From a virus: a DNA stretch of 25,549 nt. Every line of letters begins with the position of its first letter. Position 1 is the first letter of the stretch. Of this stretch, positions 14,523-20,264 are shown piece by piece. Position numbers and translations under genes: made by a program. The stretch lies in the IMG/VR virus record IMGVR_UViG_3300031951_001101, positions 1 to 25,549 of that record. One strand, given 5' to 3'. The notes beneath the pieces are model-generated. The model searched no databases and was not told where the DNA came from. It saw nothing but the letters and a program-made list of their open reading frames with translations.

Positions 14523-15155
14523 TTACCATTCCAGTGCTTCAGCCACTGAAGGGAACTGTTCTTTAAAGACTTCTTTGCAAGCCAAGGCAATATCCATGTG
14601 TTCTTTTTGAGTTCCATTTTCAGAACGCAGATTGATATAATGAATCCAACTACGGCAAGAGCCAGACATGTAGATACGTGTAGGTGTAGCCAAGGGAAGA
14701 ACAAAACGAGCACACTCCTTTGCAACACCATGAGAAAGAAGTTGTTTATAAAGTTGCATTGATTGTGCGAAGTGTTCTTGAATCTTACTTTGAAGAGTCA
14801 GTTTCTCATAGTCTGGAATATCATCAATTGAGTTCTGACGATTCTTGGTATCTTGACGACGAAGATCTGGAACAGGAATATAGTCACTCAACAAAGAAGA
14901 ATCTGCATAACGTTGTGAAAATTCTTGATATGTAAACGAACGGTGTCGAAGGATTTGGGCTGCGATACCACGATTCGTTTCAATTTCAAGAGTCATAAAA
15001 GACTGTTCAAAAACAGACCAATGATTATGCTTAATACAATAAGCAAGCAACTTGGCATAGTTTTCGTTGTCTTGATTCGCAGGATTACTAACTCGTGCAA
15101 CATACGCCATTGTTTTTTCTGCATCAGGCGTTACCGAAATAAGTTTTACAGTCAT
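14523..15155 (-). CDS. thyX: FAD-dependent thymidylate synthase ThyX
   Basis: 210 residues. The family signature RHRx7S is present at residues 70-80 (RHRSFTYQEFSQR), with the following Arg82. Other hallmarks are ARVSNPANQ near the start, NHWSVFEQSFMTLEIETNRG, FVLPLATPTRIYMSGSCRSW and a C-terminal YINLRSENGTQKEH. The enzyme makes dTMP from dUMP using methylene-folate, FAD and NADPH, raising the thymidine supply for phage DNA. Length is normal for cyanophage ThyX. GAGGAA lies 7 bases before the ATG. It follows the 55-aa gene by 9 bases. Confidence 0.95.
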   Translation of the reverse strand: MTVKLISVTPDAEKTMAYVARVSNPANQDNENYAKLLAYCIKHNHWSVFEQSFMTLEIETNRGIAAQILRHRSFTYQEFSQRYADSSLLSDYIPVPDLRRQDTKNRQNSIDDIPDYEKLTLQSKIQEHFAQSMQLYKQLLSHGVAKECARFVLPLATPTRIYMSGSCRSWIHYINLRSENGTQKEHMDIALACKEVFKEQFPSVAEALEW

Positions 15156-15164
15156 TTCAATTCC

Positions 15165-15332
15165 TCAATCTGGGTATCCATCGTCGTCAAAAACCTCATC
15201 ATAATCACTGATATGATTCAGGTTTTCTTTTGGTTGTTTGTAAGAATCTGGATCCGAATAAACTTCAGATTTAAGTGCATCTACAAGTGATTCCAAATTT
15301 CTTACGATTAATTTTAGTCTTTCTTTATCCAT
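15165..15332 (-). CDS. Small conserved cyanophage protein (55 aa)
   Basis: A 55-residue frame (MDKERLKLIVRNLESLVDAL, then KSEVYSDPDSYKQPKENL) ending in an acidic tail (EVFDDDGYPD). Residues 2-22 should form an amphipathic helix. I recall similar short proteins next to thyX or nucleotide genes in cyanophages, but with no known function. It lies directly upstream of thyX and downstream of the terminator at 15364-15389, so it is the first gene after that stop. A clear promoter was not found in the 30-base gap. Confidence 0.65.
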   Translation of the reverse strand: MDKERLKLIVRNLESLVDALKSEVYSDPDSYKQPKENLNHISDYDEVFDDDGYPD

Positions 15333-15363
15333 GGAATAATAGTTCTCTCATCCATTTTACCAT

Positions 15364-15389
15364 AAAAAAAGGAGGGGATCAACCCTCCT
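15364..15389 (-). terminator. Intrinsic terminator after the small-gene run
   Basis: Reading the minus strand, AGGAGGG (15389-15383), loop of 6 bases, CCCTCCT (15376-15370), then TTTTTT. It sits 7 bases after the stop of the 29-aa gene, so it ends the transcript coming from 16178. On the plus strand the stem has no T run, so it works one way. Confidence 0.85.
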
Positions 15390-15396
15390 CAATAAT

Positions 15397-15486
15397 TTAC
15401 TTATAAATCCATTGAATATACAAGGATAACATTATCGTAGTTAAAGCAATTGCAGCAGTAGACGATATGATGATTTGTGCCATCAT
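15397..15486 (-). CDS. Tiny membrane peptide (29 aa)
   Basis: 29 residues starting MMAQIIISSTAAIALTTIML and ending SLYIQWIYK: one hydrophobic helix of about 20 residues with a short aromatic/Lys end. Support for coding: AGTAGGGG ribosome site, an ATGA overlap with the gene before it, and a terminator directly after its stop. ATG 15483 (one codon later) is the alternative start. It resembles in size the single-helix small subunits of photosystem or cytochrome complexes, and also small phage lysis or membrane peptides, but matches no specific one I know. Confidence 0.55.
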   Translation of the reverse strand: MMAQIIISSTAAIALTTIMLSLYIQWIYK

Positions 15487-15581
15487 TTTGCCCCTACTAA
15501 TTGTGCAAGTTGAGCTTGATAACGACGATCTTGTTTTTGTTTTTGTTCTTTAATGAGTTGTAGGAAGTTAAGTTTTTTCAC
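15483..15581 (-). CDS. Tiny basic coiled-coil-like protein (32 aa)
   Basis: 32 residues from GTG 15581 (MKKLNFLQLIKEQKQKQDRR, then YQAQLAQLVGAK): a charged Gln/Lys helix. An excellent ribosome site, GGAGGT, lies 6 bases before the GTG, inside the end of the previous gene. The GTG overlaps that gene's stop (GTGA) and its own stop overlaps the next ATG (ATGA), so three genes are chained. Function unknown. Confidence 0.6.
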   Translation of the reverse strand: MKKLNFLQLIKEQKQKQDRRYQAQLAQLVGAK

Positions 15582-15736
15582 TTCTGCACCTCCATGTTTT
15601 TGCATGGACGATACGCTACTCCACGATATGTATTTTGTGGATGAGCAGGAGCGTGTGTTTTGTTATACCAAGACACATACTCTTTCTTTGCATCTTCAGT
15701 GTCGTACTGACACCCTCTATAAACGACTTTAGACAT
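15578..15736 (-). CDS. DUF4278-like small protein (52 aa)
   Basis: 52 residues, MSKVVYRGCQYDTEDAKKEY near the start and NTYRGVAYRPCKNMEVQK at the end. Two 'YRG..Y' motifs, one at each end, are the mark of the cyanobacterial DUF4278 family, whose role is unknown. The start at 15736 is chosen over a frame extension to 15802 because GGAG lies 8 bases before it and the extension would overlap the upstream gene. This family is common in cyanobacteria, so the gene was probably taken from a host. First of three overlapping small genes. Confidence 0.65.
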   Translation of the reverse strand: MSKVVYRGCQYDTEDAKKEYVSWYNKTHAPAHPQNTYRGVAYRPCKNMEVQK

Positions 15737-15774
15737 TAGGGTTCTCCTTAATTTTGAGGCTAAAGAGCGTTCCT

Positions 15775-15984
15775 TCAGTCGGCTTTTGCGTCTATAAAGC
15801 AACCTTTTTTAGTTACTTGTTTAACCTCCCAAACTATATCATTTCTTTGTTGAGCGTCCAATTTTGGATGGGTAATTACCCTCCCAATAATAAAATTGGC
15901 CTGAAGACAAGTTAAAAGGAATGCTTCCATAGATGAACGATCCGTTCCGAGTCGGCTTACTTCCGTCCTATTCAGTTTTAGCAC
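15775..15984 (-). CDS. Conserved hypothetical protein (69 aa)
   Basis: 69 residues from a GTG that overlaps the stop of the preceding gene by 7 bases (MLKLNRTEVSRLGTDRSSME). The middle, AFLLTCLQANFIIGRVITHP, is moderately hydrophobic but broken by polar residues and probably not a membrane span. The end, VKQVTKKGCFIDAKAD, is basic. No recognised motif. The tight coupling with the signal-peptide gene upstream suggests they act together. Confidence 0.6.
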   Translation of the reverse strand: MLKLNRTEVSRLGTDRSSMEAFLLTCLQANFIIGRVITHPKLDAQQRNDIVWEVKQVTKKGCFIDAKAD

Positions 15985-16178
15985 TTATTGACAACATCCT
16001 TTCGGAGTTCTAATAGCAATCGGTCTTCTACTCTTTGAATAACTACATCGTCGTTTTTAACGATGTCCATTAGTTCCCACGCTGCGTCACAACTTATACT
16101 CACAGGAAATGACTTTGGTTGTGGCGTAGAAACAGAAAGAAGTGGAACCCATGCCAAAAGCAAAAGTGCCTTAGTCAT
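15978..16178 (-). CDS. Small secreted or membrane-anchored protein (66 aa)
   Basis: 66 residues. The start MTKALLLLAWVPLLSVSTPQ is a signal-peptide-like segment (a Lys, 12 hydrophobic residues, then Ser/Thr/Pro). The remainder, SCDAAWELMDIVKNDDVVIQ and RVEDRLLLELRKDVVNKC, has two cysteines that could pair outside the membrane. It is the first gene after the promoter at 16199-16228. Being exported and co-transcribed with small membrane peptides makes a host-envelope role possible, but no function can be assigned. Confidence 0.65.
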   Translation of the reverse strand: MTKALLLLAWVPLLSVSTPQPKSFPVSISCDAAWELMDIVKNDDVVIQRVEDRLLLELRKDVVNKC

Positions 16179-16198
16179 AGGATGAACGTTAGAGGATT

Positions 16199-16228
16199 AT
16201 TATACCTCTATTCATACTATCTATGCAA
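16199..16228 (-). promoter_or_regulatory. Sigma70-like promoter for the small-gene operon
   Basis: Minus strand: TTGCAT (16228-16223, 3 of 6 matches), 18-base spacer, perfect TATAAT (16204-16199), preceded by GAGG. It lies in the 74-base gap upstream of the ATG at 16178, one of the few gaps in this part of the window, and would give a leader of about 15 bases. Matching the terminator at 15364-15389, it defines a five-gene transcript. Confidence 0.55.
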
Positions 16229-16252
16229 GTTATTTTGTATTATTTGTTACAA

Positions 16253-16570
16253 TTAATCTCTTTGTCTCCAATCATCTGGTTTATCACCAGAAAAGAAGTC
16301 GATTATATCATCTACACTATTGAATCCTGTTCTATGATTTGAAGGATCTGGATCACCTAAATCTAGTTGATTCATAAAGTCATCCATATCACCTTCTTGC
16401 ATATTGGGATTAGCAGCACGTCGTCTTGCTTGTCTTAAAATTGTTGCTGCACTTCTGTTAGACTTAGATAATTTTTCTGCCCATATCATATCACTTAGCT
16501 CTACAGATTCACCTTTTGCAATTCGTTCACAGATTGCTTCTAGGCGAAGACGGTATTGAGTAGAGAGCAT
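16253..16570 (-). CDS. Conserved cyanophage hypothetical protein (105 aa)
   Basis: 105 residues (MLSTQYRLRLEAICERIAKG, then ESVELSDMIWAEKLSKSNRS). The first 55 residues are helical and Arg-rich (AATILRQARRRAANP). The second half is acidic and Asp/Gly/Pro-rich (NQLDLGDPDPSNHRTG, DDIIDFFSGDKPDDW). This basic-then-acidic plan recurs in cyanophage genomes next to speD, with unknown function; DNA or protein binding through the N-terminal part is possible. GGAGAAGTAT before the ATG is a good ribosome site. It follows speD by 27 bases. Confidence 0.7.
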   Translation of the reverse strand: MLSTQYRLRLEAICERIAKGESVELSDMIWAEKLSKSNRSAATILRQARRRAANPNMQEGDMDDFMNQLDLGDPDPSNHRTGFNSVDDIIDFFSGDKPDDWRQRD

Positions 16571-16597
16571 ATACTTCTCCAGATATAGTGTATTTAG

Positions 16598-16924
16598 TTA
16601 ACGCTCAATATAACTTAGTGTGTGATTTGTTGCATTTAGTTGTGCAATTATTATATCACATCCTATTTTTGGATTACAATCTCCACATGTATAAACATCA
16701 CATGCGGCTTTACCATCTTCCGGCCAAGTATGAATACTTATATGACTCTCAGATAATAAACAGAGTACAGTTACTCCTTGTGGATCAAATTTTTTAAAGA
16801 TAGTTTGACATACAGTTGCTCCACTTGCAGCTGCTGCATTTTCTAAGAGATCCATAAGAAAATGCTCATCGTTCAAGTGAGCGAATGAGCATCCAAACAA
16901 GTTAAGAAGATAGTGCTTTCCCAT
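16598..16924 (-). CDS. speD: S-adenosylmethionine decarboxylase, bacterial type
   Basis: 108 residues, the class 1B form. The self-cleavage and pyruvoyl site is in LSESHISIHTWPED: cutting between Glu59 and Ser60 would make the pyruvoyl group. His65 and Cys80 (in VYTCGDCNP) match the catalytic His68 and Cys83 of the Thermotoga enzyme at a constant offset. It converts SAM to decarboxylated SAM, the aminopropyl donor for spermidine; polyamines can neutralise packed DNA. No spermidine synthase is in this window. Length is slightly short of bacterial forms (about 120-130). It starts right after the preceding stop (TAA-ATG). Confidence 0.93.
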   Translation of the reverse strand: MGKHYLLNLFGCSFAHLNDEHFLMDLLENAAAASGATVCQTIFKKFDPQGVTVLCLLSESHISIHTWPEDGKAACDVYTCGDCNPKIGCDIIIAQLNATNHTLSYIER

Positions 16925-17074
16925 TTAAGTAGGATTGTCCTCCTGATCCTTTAGTAAACGACTTACGATTTGTTCTCTTCCGTCCATCATGGCTACAGTG
17001 TAAATAGAAGATCGCATATACCTTTTAATTTTTTTATACTGTTTTTTCACTTCCTTGATTTGATCAAGGTTCAT
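16925..17074 (-). CDS. Small helical protein (49 aa)
   Basis: From ATG 17074 the product is 49 residues, starting MNLDQIKEVKKQYKKIKRYM and ending VSRLLKDQEDNPT, basic and helical. The same frame is open up to an ATG at 17167, but that would overlap the previous gene by 70 bases and add a charged stretch. I chose the short form although no clear ribosome site precedes it. It is directly upstream of speD (stop next to start), suggesting co-expression. Function unknown. Confidence 0.5.
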   Translation of the reverse strand: MNLDQIKEVKKQYKKIKRYMRSSIYTVAMMDGREQIVSRLLKDQEDNPT

Positions 17075-17097
17075 TTGAATATTTAAATCACCAGAAA

Positions 17098-17355
17098 TTA
17101 CTTTTTCTTTTTCTTCTCTGGTGGTTGATAGTTCCACATCTTTGGATTGATCGTTCCGTCCGTCCATTTAATACCTCTCACATCTCTGTACTTATCCCAA
17201 TAATAATTAAAAATATCAACTTGTGATCCAGCTTGAACTACATCATACTGGACATCATCATCTATACCATAAGTAACTAGATATGAGTTCCTGGGCAGAT
17301 CACGATTTTTTGCAAGAACGGGATCACAATTTCCATGAATAATATTCACTGACAT
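17098..17355 (-). CDS. Conserved hypothetical protein (85 aa)
   Basis: 85 residues from ATG 17355 (MSVNIIHGNCDPVLAKNRDL). Further: NSYLVTYGIDDDVQYDVVQA and DIFNYYWDKYRDVRGIKWTD, then a Lys-rich end (PPEKKKKK). A 16-residue upstream extension to 17403 is possible but would overlap the DUF6433 gene. The ATG follows that gene's stop by one base (TGA-T-ATG). The 'YLVTY..D....YD.V.A......F..YWDKY' pattern looks like a compact alpha/beta protein. I do not recognise it. Confidence 0.65.
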   Translation of the reverse strand: MSVNIIHGNCDPVLAKNRDLPRNSYLVTYGIDDDVQYDVVQAGSQVDIFNYYWDKYRDVRGIKWTDGTINPKMWNYQPPEKKKKK

Positions 17356-17356
17356 A

Positions 17357-17911
17357 TCAAGAACGATTCCCCCATGTAATATCAGGGTACGCCTCAGATA
17401 CAAGTTCTTTGGTGATATTATATTTAGTTTGAAGTTTTTTATCTTTTACAAGACATAATACCTCAGCCTCTCCTGGGTGAAAAGATTCCAACATATTAAT
17501 AAACATCGTTTCTTTACGAAGTTTATTCATACTATCATTTCCACCTTTCACAAAGTTATAAAATTTACTCCATTCTTTACGGATATTAGAACTTGGAGAT
17601 TTATCAGCATTTTCATTTTGTTGAATAGGAACTTCTCCCTCTGGAAGGACTGAGGTTATTGACTCATCAAAGTTCCAAATCAAAAGAGATTTAATAAAGT
17701 TTTCATTATATTGTTGAAGGATATTAATTTTTTTATCCTTAGTTCTTTCGGCAACAACAGCCGAAAAAATTTCATGGACGTAAGAAGTTGGAGTCAATTC
17801 AATCTTCTCTACGGTTTTAGTAACCTTAGGAGTCGTTGTCTTTTTTGCGACAGGACTTTTAGTAGTTGTCGAAGACTTTTTACTAGTCGTCGTCTTCTTC
17901 GTAGTCGTCAT
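17357..17911 (-). CDS. DUF6433-like conserved T4-type phage protein with Thr/Lys tail
   Basis: 184 residues from ATG 17911. The core (about residues 40-184) contains EIFSAVVAERTKDKKINILQ, NENFIKSLLIWNFDESITSV, LPEGEVPIQQNENAD, FVKGGNDSMNKLRKETMFIN, MLESFHPGEAEVLCLVKDKK and SEAYPDITWGNRS. This is the standard core of a widespread cyanophage/T4-like family (DUF6433) of unknown role. Unusual here is the first 36 residues, almost only Thr, Lys, Ser and Pro (MTTTKKTTTSKKSSTTTKSP), resembling a nucleic-acid-binding tail. The start overlaps the preceding gene by 29 bases; ATG 17935 (eight residues longer) is the alternative. No strong ribosome site. Confidence 0.75.
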   Translation of the reverse strand: MTTTKKTTTSKKSSTTTKSPVAKKTTTPKVTKTVEKIELTPTSYVHEIFSAVVAERTKDKKINILQQYNENFIKSLLIWNFDESITSVLPEGEVPIQQNENADKSPSSNIRKEWSKFYNFVKGGNDSMNKLRKETMFINMLESFHPGEAEVLCLVKDKKLQTKYNITKELVSEAYPDITWGNRS

Positions 17912-18107
17912 AGCTATTTTCAAATCGTACTGCAATTATTTCGTCTGGAATGATATTCCCATTGTCGTCAAACATTTCTGGATGAGCGAATACTTGTTGA
18001 GGAGTTGAAAAAACAACATGTTCTTTCCATAACCAACCCACTATACCACCAATTATTAAGAACATGAAAGATACCATACAAAATATGGCAACTAATGGTG
18101 CTGTCAT
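17883..18107 (-). CDS. Small single-span membrane protein (74 aa)
   Basis: 74 residues (MTAPLVAIFCMVSFMFLIIG). Residues 4-27 are one transmembrane helix ending GGIVGWLWKEHVVF. The rest is soluble and increasingly acidic, ending SYDDYEEDDD. The orientation is not clear from charges. A strong ribosome site (GGAGGT, 6 bases before the ATG) supports it. The acidic tail is encoded by the same repeat-like DNA that encodes the Thr/Lys start of the next gene in another frame. Confidence 0.75.
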   Translation of the reverse strand: MTAPLVAIFCMVSFMFLIIGGIVGWLWKEHVVFSTPQQVFAHPEMFDDNGNIIPDEIIAVRFENSYDDYEEDDD

Positions 18108-18111
18108 GGTT

Positions 18112-18303
18112 CTACCTCCGAGAGATTCCTTTCTTTTTTATGTCAAATGAAAATTCAAAATAGACGTGAATCTCTCTTCTAAGGAGAGAAACCATCTTAC
18201 CAAAACTGAACTTAAAGGTTTTTGGTTGATCAGGTTTTTCCCTCCTTTTTCTTAACAATAATTCCACACCTCTATTTATGTACAACTCACGAGGCTTAGT
18301 CAT
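18112..18303 (-). CDS. Small basic hypothetical protein (63 aa)
   Basis: 63 residues, very basic (MTKPRELYINRGVELLLRKR, ending FDIKKKGISRR). The middle, FKFSFGKMVSLLRREIHVYF, is amphipathic. No recognised domain; nucleic-acid binding is possible from charge alone. It follows glutaredoxin by 2 bases and precedes the membrane-protein gene by 4, so it is in the same transcript. Confidence 0.6.
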   Translation of the reverse strand: MTKPRELYINRGVELLLRKRREKPDQPKTFKFSFGKMVSLLRREIHVYFEFSFDIKKKGISRR

Positions 18304-18305
18304 AA

Positions 18306-18542
18306 TTATAGAACTGAAAGTTCTTTTAGGTACTTGATAGTATCATTACAACCACCTAAAACTTTGTTGTCCATAACAACTTGTGGAAAGGTACTTCCTT
18401 CACCAAATTCTGAATAAAATTCTTCTTTAGTAAAGTGTTTGTCTAAAGTATAAACAACAAATTCTTTACCACAAAGTTCTAGAACTTGTTTAATTTTATA
18501 ACAATAAGGACATTCAGGTTTAGAATATACAGTAAACTTCAT
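18306..18542 (-). CDS. Glutaredoxin
   Basis: 78 residues, standard glutaredoxin size. The redox motif CPYC is at Cys11-Cys14 (SKPECPYCYK); the cis-proline segment reads STFPQVVMDN and the glutathione-binding Gly-Gly follows in VLGGCNDTIKYL. It reduces disulfides with glutathione; in T4-like phages such proteins (T4 nrdC) feed electrons to ribonucleotide reductase. No reductase gene is in the window. A poor ribosome site (AT-rich leader) precedes the ATG. Confidence 0.9.
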   Translation of the reverse strand: MKFTVYSKPECPYCYKIKQVLELCGKEFVVYTLDKHFTKEEFYSEFGEGSTFPQVVMDNKVLGGCNDTIKYLKELSVL

Positions 18543-18568
18543 TTTTTGTTGTTGATATTTTGTAATAT

Positions 18569-18709
18569 TTAGAGTTCTATTTCATACTCATTTGTGTAAT
18601 CATACACTCTATCTGCAATTAAGTCAATCTGTATTTGAATACCTTTTACGTCTTCTTCAATCACATTAATTTTTTTAAAGAGGAGATCAATTTTTTCTTC
18701 TAAAGTCAT
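18569..18709 (-). CDS. Small coiled-coil-like protein (46 aa)
   Basis: A 46-residue frame, MTLEEKIDLLFKKINVIEED, then VKGIQIQIDLIADRVYDYTN. The heptad-like spacing of Ile/Leu/Val suggests a coiled coil. The ATG overlaps the stop of the gene before it by one base (TGATG) and has GGAGGAG just upstream, so it is very likely translated by coupling. Function unknown. The 26 bases to glutaredoxin hold nothing notable. Confidence 0.6.
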   Translation of the reverse strand: MTLEEKIDLLFKKINVIEEDVKGIQIQIDLIADRVYDYTNEYEIEL

Positions 18710-18918
18710 CACTCCTCCATTGGATGGCCTTTACGCCAAGTAGATGTGTTAGGAGGATCACACTTTGCATCCCAAGACCTAACAAGCAATTCTGTAAAGA
18801 GTTCCATTTTATCTGGATGGACTGAAGCCGGATTTTGATTGATTGCATTTTTAAGTGCTACCAACTCGTTCCATTCGGAATCTGTCAGAGAACCTGTTTG
18901 AAAATTGGAATGAGTCAT
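18709..18918 (-). CDS. Conserved hypothetical protein (69 aa)
   Basis: 69 residues (MTHSNFQTGSLTDSEWNELV). Helical middle (ALKNAINQNPASVHPDKMEL, FTELLVRSWDAKCDPP) and a C-terminal TWRKGHPMEE. A strong ribosome site (GAGGAGG, 3-4 bases before the ATG) supports it. I do not recognise a domain. It starts the coupled pair with the 46-aa gene, after a 95-base gap that may carry a weak promoter. Confidence 0.65.
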   Translation of the reverse strand: MTHSNFQTGSLTDSEWNELVALKNAINQNPASVHPDKMELFTELLVRSWDAKCDPPNTSTWRKGHPMEE

Positions 18919-18985
18919 AAACCTCCTCGTTTGTGTTTAAATTCTAACACAACGCCCATCAATATCTATGATAGTTAATAATGTT

Positions 18986-19013
18986 TTTATATTTGATTTA
19001 CAAGCAGTAACAA
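18986..19013 (-). promoter_or_regulatory. Weak candidate sigma70-like promoter
   Basis: Minus strand TTGTTA (19013-19008), 16-base spacer, TATAAA (18991-18986), in the 95-base gap between the 77-aa gene and the gene starting at 18918. Such boxes are easy to find in AT-rich DNA, so this is only a candidate. Confidence 0.25.
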
Positions 19014-19247
19014 TTACATTCCAAAAGGGCCCCAACGACCCCTCTTACTATCATCATCTCCGTTCATCCTTTCTTCCAATTTATCAATTAATTTATCTGC
19101 AGAAATGAGATTATCAATATCCATAATCATATCTGCAATATGTTTACCGACGAAAGGTTTTTCTTGGCGAGCAGCATACGCAAGAGCATTACGCAAAGAT
19201 TGTTCGGCTTCTTTTAAACTTGTTTCTACAGATTCACTTAGTGCCAT
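19014..19247 (-). CDS. Conserved hypothetical helical protein (77 aa)
   Basis: 77 residues (MALSESVETSLKEAEQSLRN). Nearly all helical: LAYAARQEKPFVGKHIADMI, MDIDNLISADKLIDKLEERM, then a Gly/Arg end (DSKRGRWGPFGM). Similar proteins recur in cyanophages; no function is known to me. GAGGATAG precedes the ATG at normal distance. Its first 14 bases overlap the end of the 56-aa gene in another frame. Confidence 0.65.
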   Translation of the reverse strand: MALSESVETSLKEAEQSLRNALAYAARQEKPFVGKHIADMIMDIDNLISADKLIDKLEERMNGDDDSKRGRWGPFGM

Positions 19248-19404
19248 TTAGTCTATCCTCACATTTAGTATAAAAGGTTCCATTTACATAACAAGACTTA
19301 CCTGGTTCATAATATTTTATTACAGGTGTTTGTATCCTTGGATATTCTACCACATTTTTTACATGACAGAAAAGATTGTATCCACAAATAAGAGCTTCAA
19401 TCAT
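19234..19404 (-). CDS. Cysteine-rich small protein (56 aa)
   Basis: A 56-residue frame (MIEALICGYNLFCHVKNVVE, then YPRIQTPVIKYYEPGKSCYV and NGTFYTKCEDRLNGTK) with four cysteines at 7, 13, 38 and 48. The ATG overlaps the stop of the 286-aa gene by one base (TGATG) and the end runs into the next gene. The pairing of Cys suggests a disulfide-held or metal-binding small domain. The first 14 residues are only mildly hydrophobic, not a clear signal peptide. Function unknown; reality is supported by the overlap pattern and the lack of any other gene in the gap. Confidence 0.5.
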   Translation of the reverse strand: MIEALICGYNLFCHVKNVVEYPRIQTPVIKYYEPGKSCYVNGTFYTKCEDRLNGTK

Positions 19405-20264
19405 CAGCACTCATCCATTCCAAGTGATTTAGTAACTTTGCGAAGAGTATAAGAACCATTATTATTATCTACCCACTCAACTTGATCTCCTTCTTTAAGG
19501 TTTGCAGCTTCTAGAAGATCATCTGGAAAATTTACATAATAGTCATCCACACCATCAATTACTGATTGTTGAACGGGAAGTAACCACTTCTTTACTTTAT
19601 CTTCCTTGATCAAAACTCGTTCAGTTTCTCCAGGATTGCGAGCATAAACTGTCTTCCCTCCATCTGGAGACTCATAAATTTTCCCACTGAAGGGGTTCAA
19701 CCGACTTGGATCATTTCGGTCATAATCATAGTAATATTTGGAGTATTCTCCATCAAGTTTTGCTCGTTTATCGTAGTACTCAGCTTCTCTTAGATTATAT
19801 TCACGACACTTTTCTTTTTCCTGATCCGATGATGCTTTGTCACACATCTCATTCAGTTCTTCTTCGGTATAACGAAGTGCTTCCATATCACTATGTCCCC
19901 ATGGGGGCATACAGTCATCTTTACTTACACTACTTACCGTCGAACCTTTGTATTCTTCTGGATAATAATTCTCTTCCCAGAAAGAAGTCCAAGACTTTTT
20001 ACATTCTTCAGATGAATCGTCCTTATCACAACTGAAAACTTTATTCAGATGAGTCTCATATTTGTTACTCTGACTATTACCATTTAGAAGAACAAGTAAT
20101 TCATTACAACGATTTGCATTAATTGTGAAGTGATTATATTGTTCTTCAACGACACCTTTGATTACATCATAGATTTCCTGTGGGGTTGCTTCAGAAGAAG
20201 ACAAAGAATCATACATCCAATTTTCAAGATTCTCAAGAGAATACTTCTTATAGTCAAAGTCCAT
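19404..20264 (-). CDS. Two-part cyanophage protein with AbrB-like C-terminal domain (286 aa)
   Basis: 286 residues. The N-terminal part (1-65) reads MDFDYKKYSLENLENWMYDS, ATPQEIYDVIKGVVEEQYNH and NRCNELLVLLNGNSQ, a module I associate with small stand-alone cyanophage proteins. The middle (75-195) is hydrophilic, Glu/Asp/Tyr-rich, with several Cys. The last 90 residues include SGKIYESPDGGKTVYARNPG and then DYYVNFPDDLLEAANLKEGD with QVEWVDNNNGSYTLRKV. That end matches the SpoVT/AbrB pattern (a P-x-x-L/hydrophobic run, G-D, then beta strands), which usually binds DNA as a dimer. A regulator is possible; the fold assignment is from pattern only. Confidence 0.65.
   Translation of the reverse strand: MDFDYKKYSLENLENWMYDSLSSSEATPQEIYDVIKGVVEEQYNHFTINANRCNELLVLLNGNSQSNKYETHLNKVFSCDKDDSSEECKKSWTSFWEENYYPEEYKGSTVSSVSKDDCMPPWGHSDMEALRYTEEELNEMCDKASSDQEKEKCREYNLREAEYYDKRAKLDGEYSKYYYDYDRNDPSRLNPFSGKIYESPDGGKTVYARNPGETERVLIKEDKVKKWLLPVQQSVIDGVDDYYVNFPDDLLEAANLKEGDQVEWVDNNNGSYTLRKVTKSLGMDEC

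Noticed and set aside
15578-15802. A 74-residue form of the DUF4278-like protein
   Set aside because: The extra 22 residues are Arg/Lys/Leu-rich and overlap the upstream gene; the ATG at 15736 has a proper GGAG site.
16925-17167. An 80-residue form of the small helical protein before speD
   Set aside because: It would overlap the preceding gene by 70 bases and lacks a ribosome site; listed with the shorter start, with stated doubt.
18915-18959. A 14-codon frame ending with an ATGA overlap at the 69-aa gene, possible leader peptide
   Set aside because: Too short to support without conservation, no ribosome site, and such frames occur by chance.
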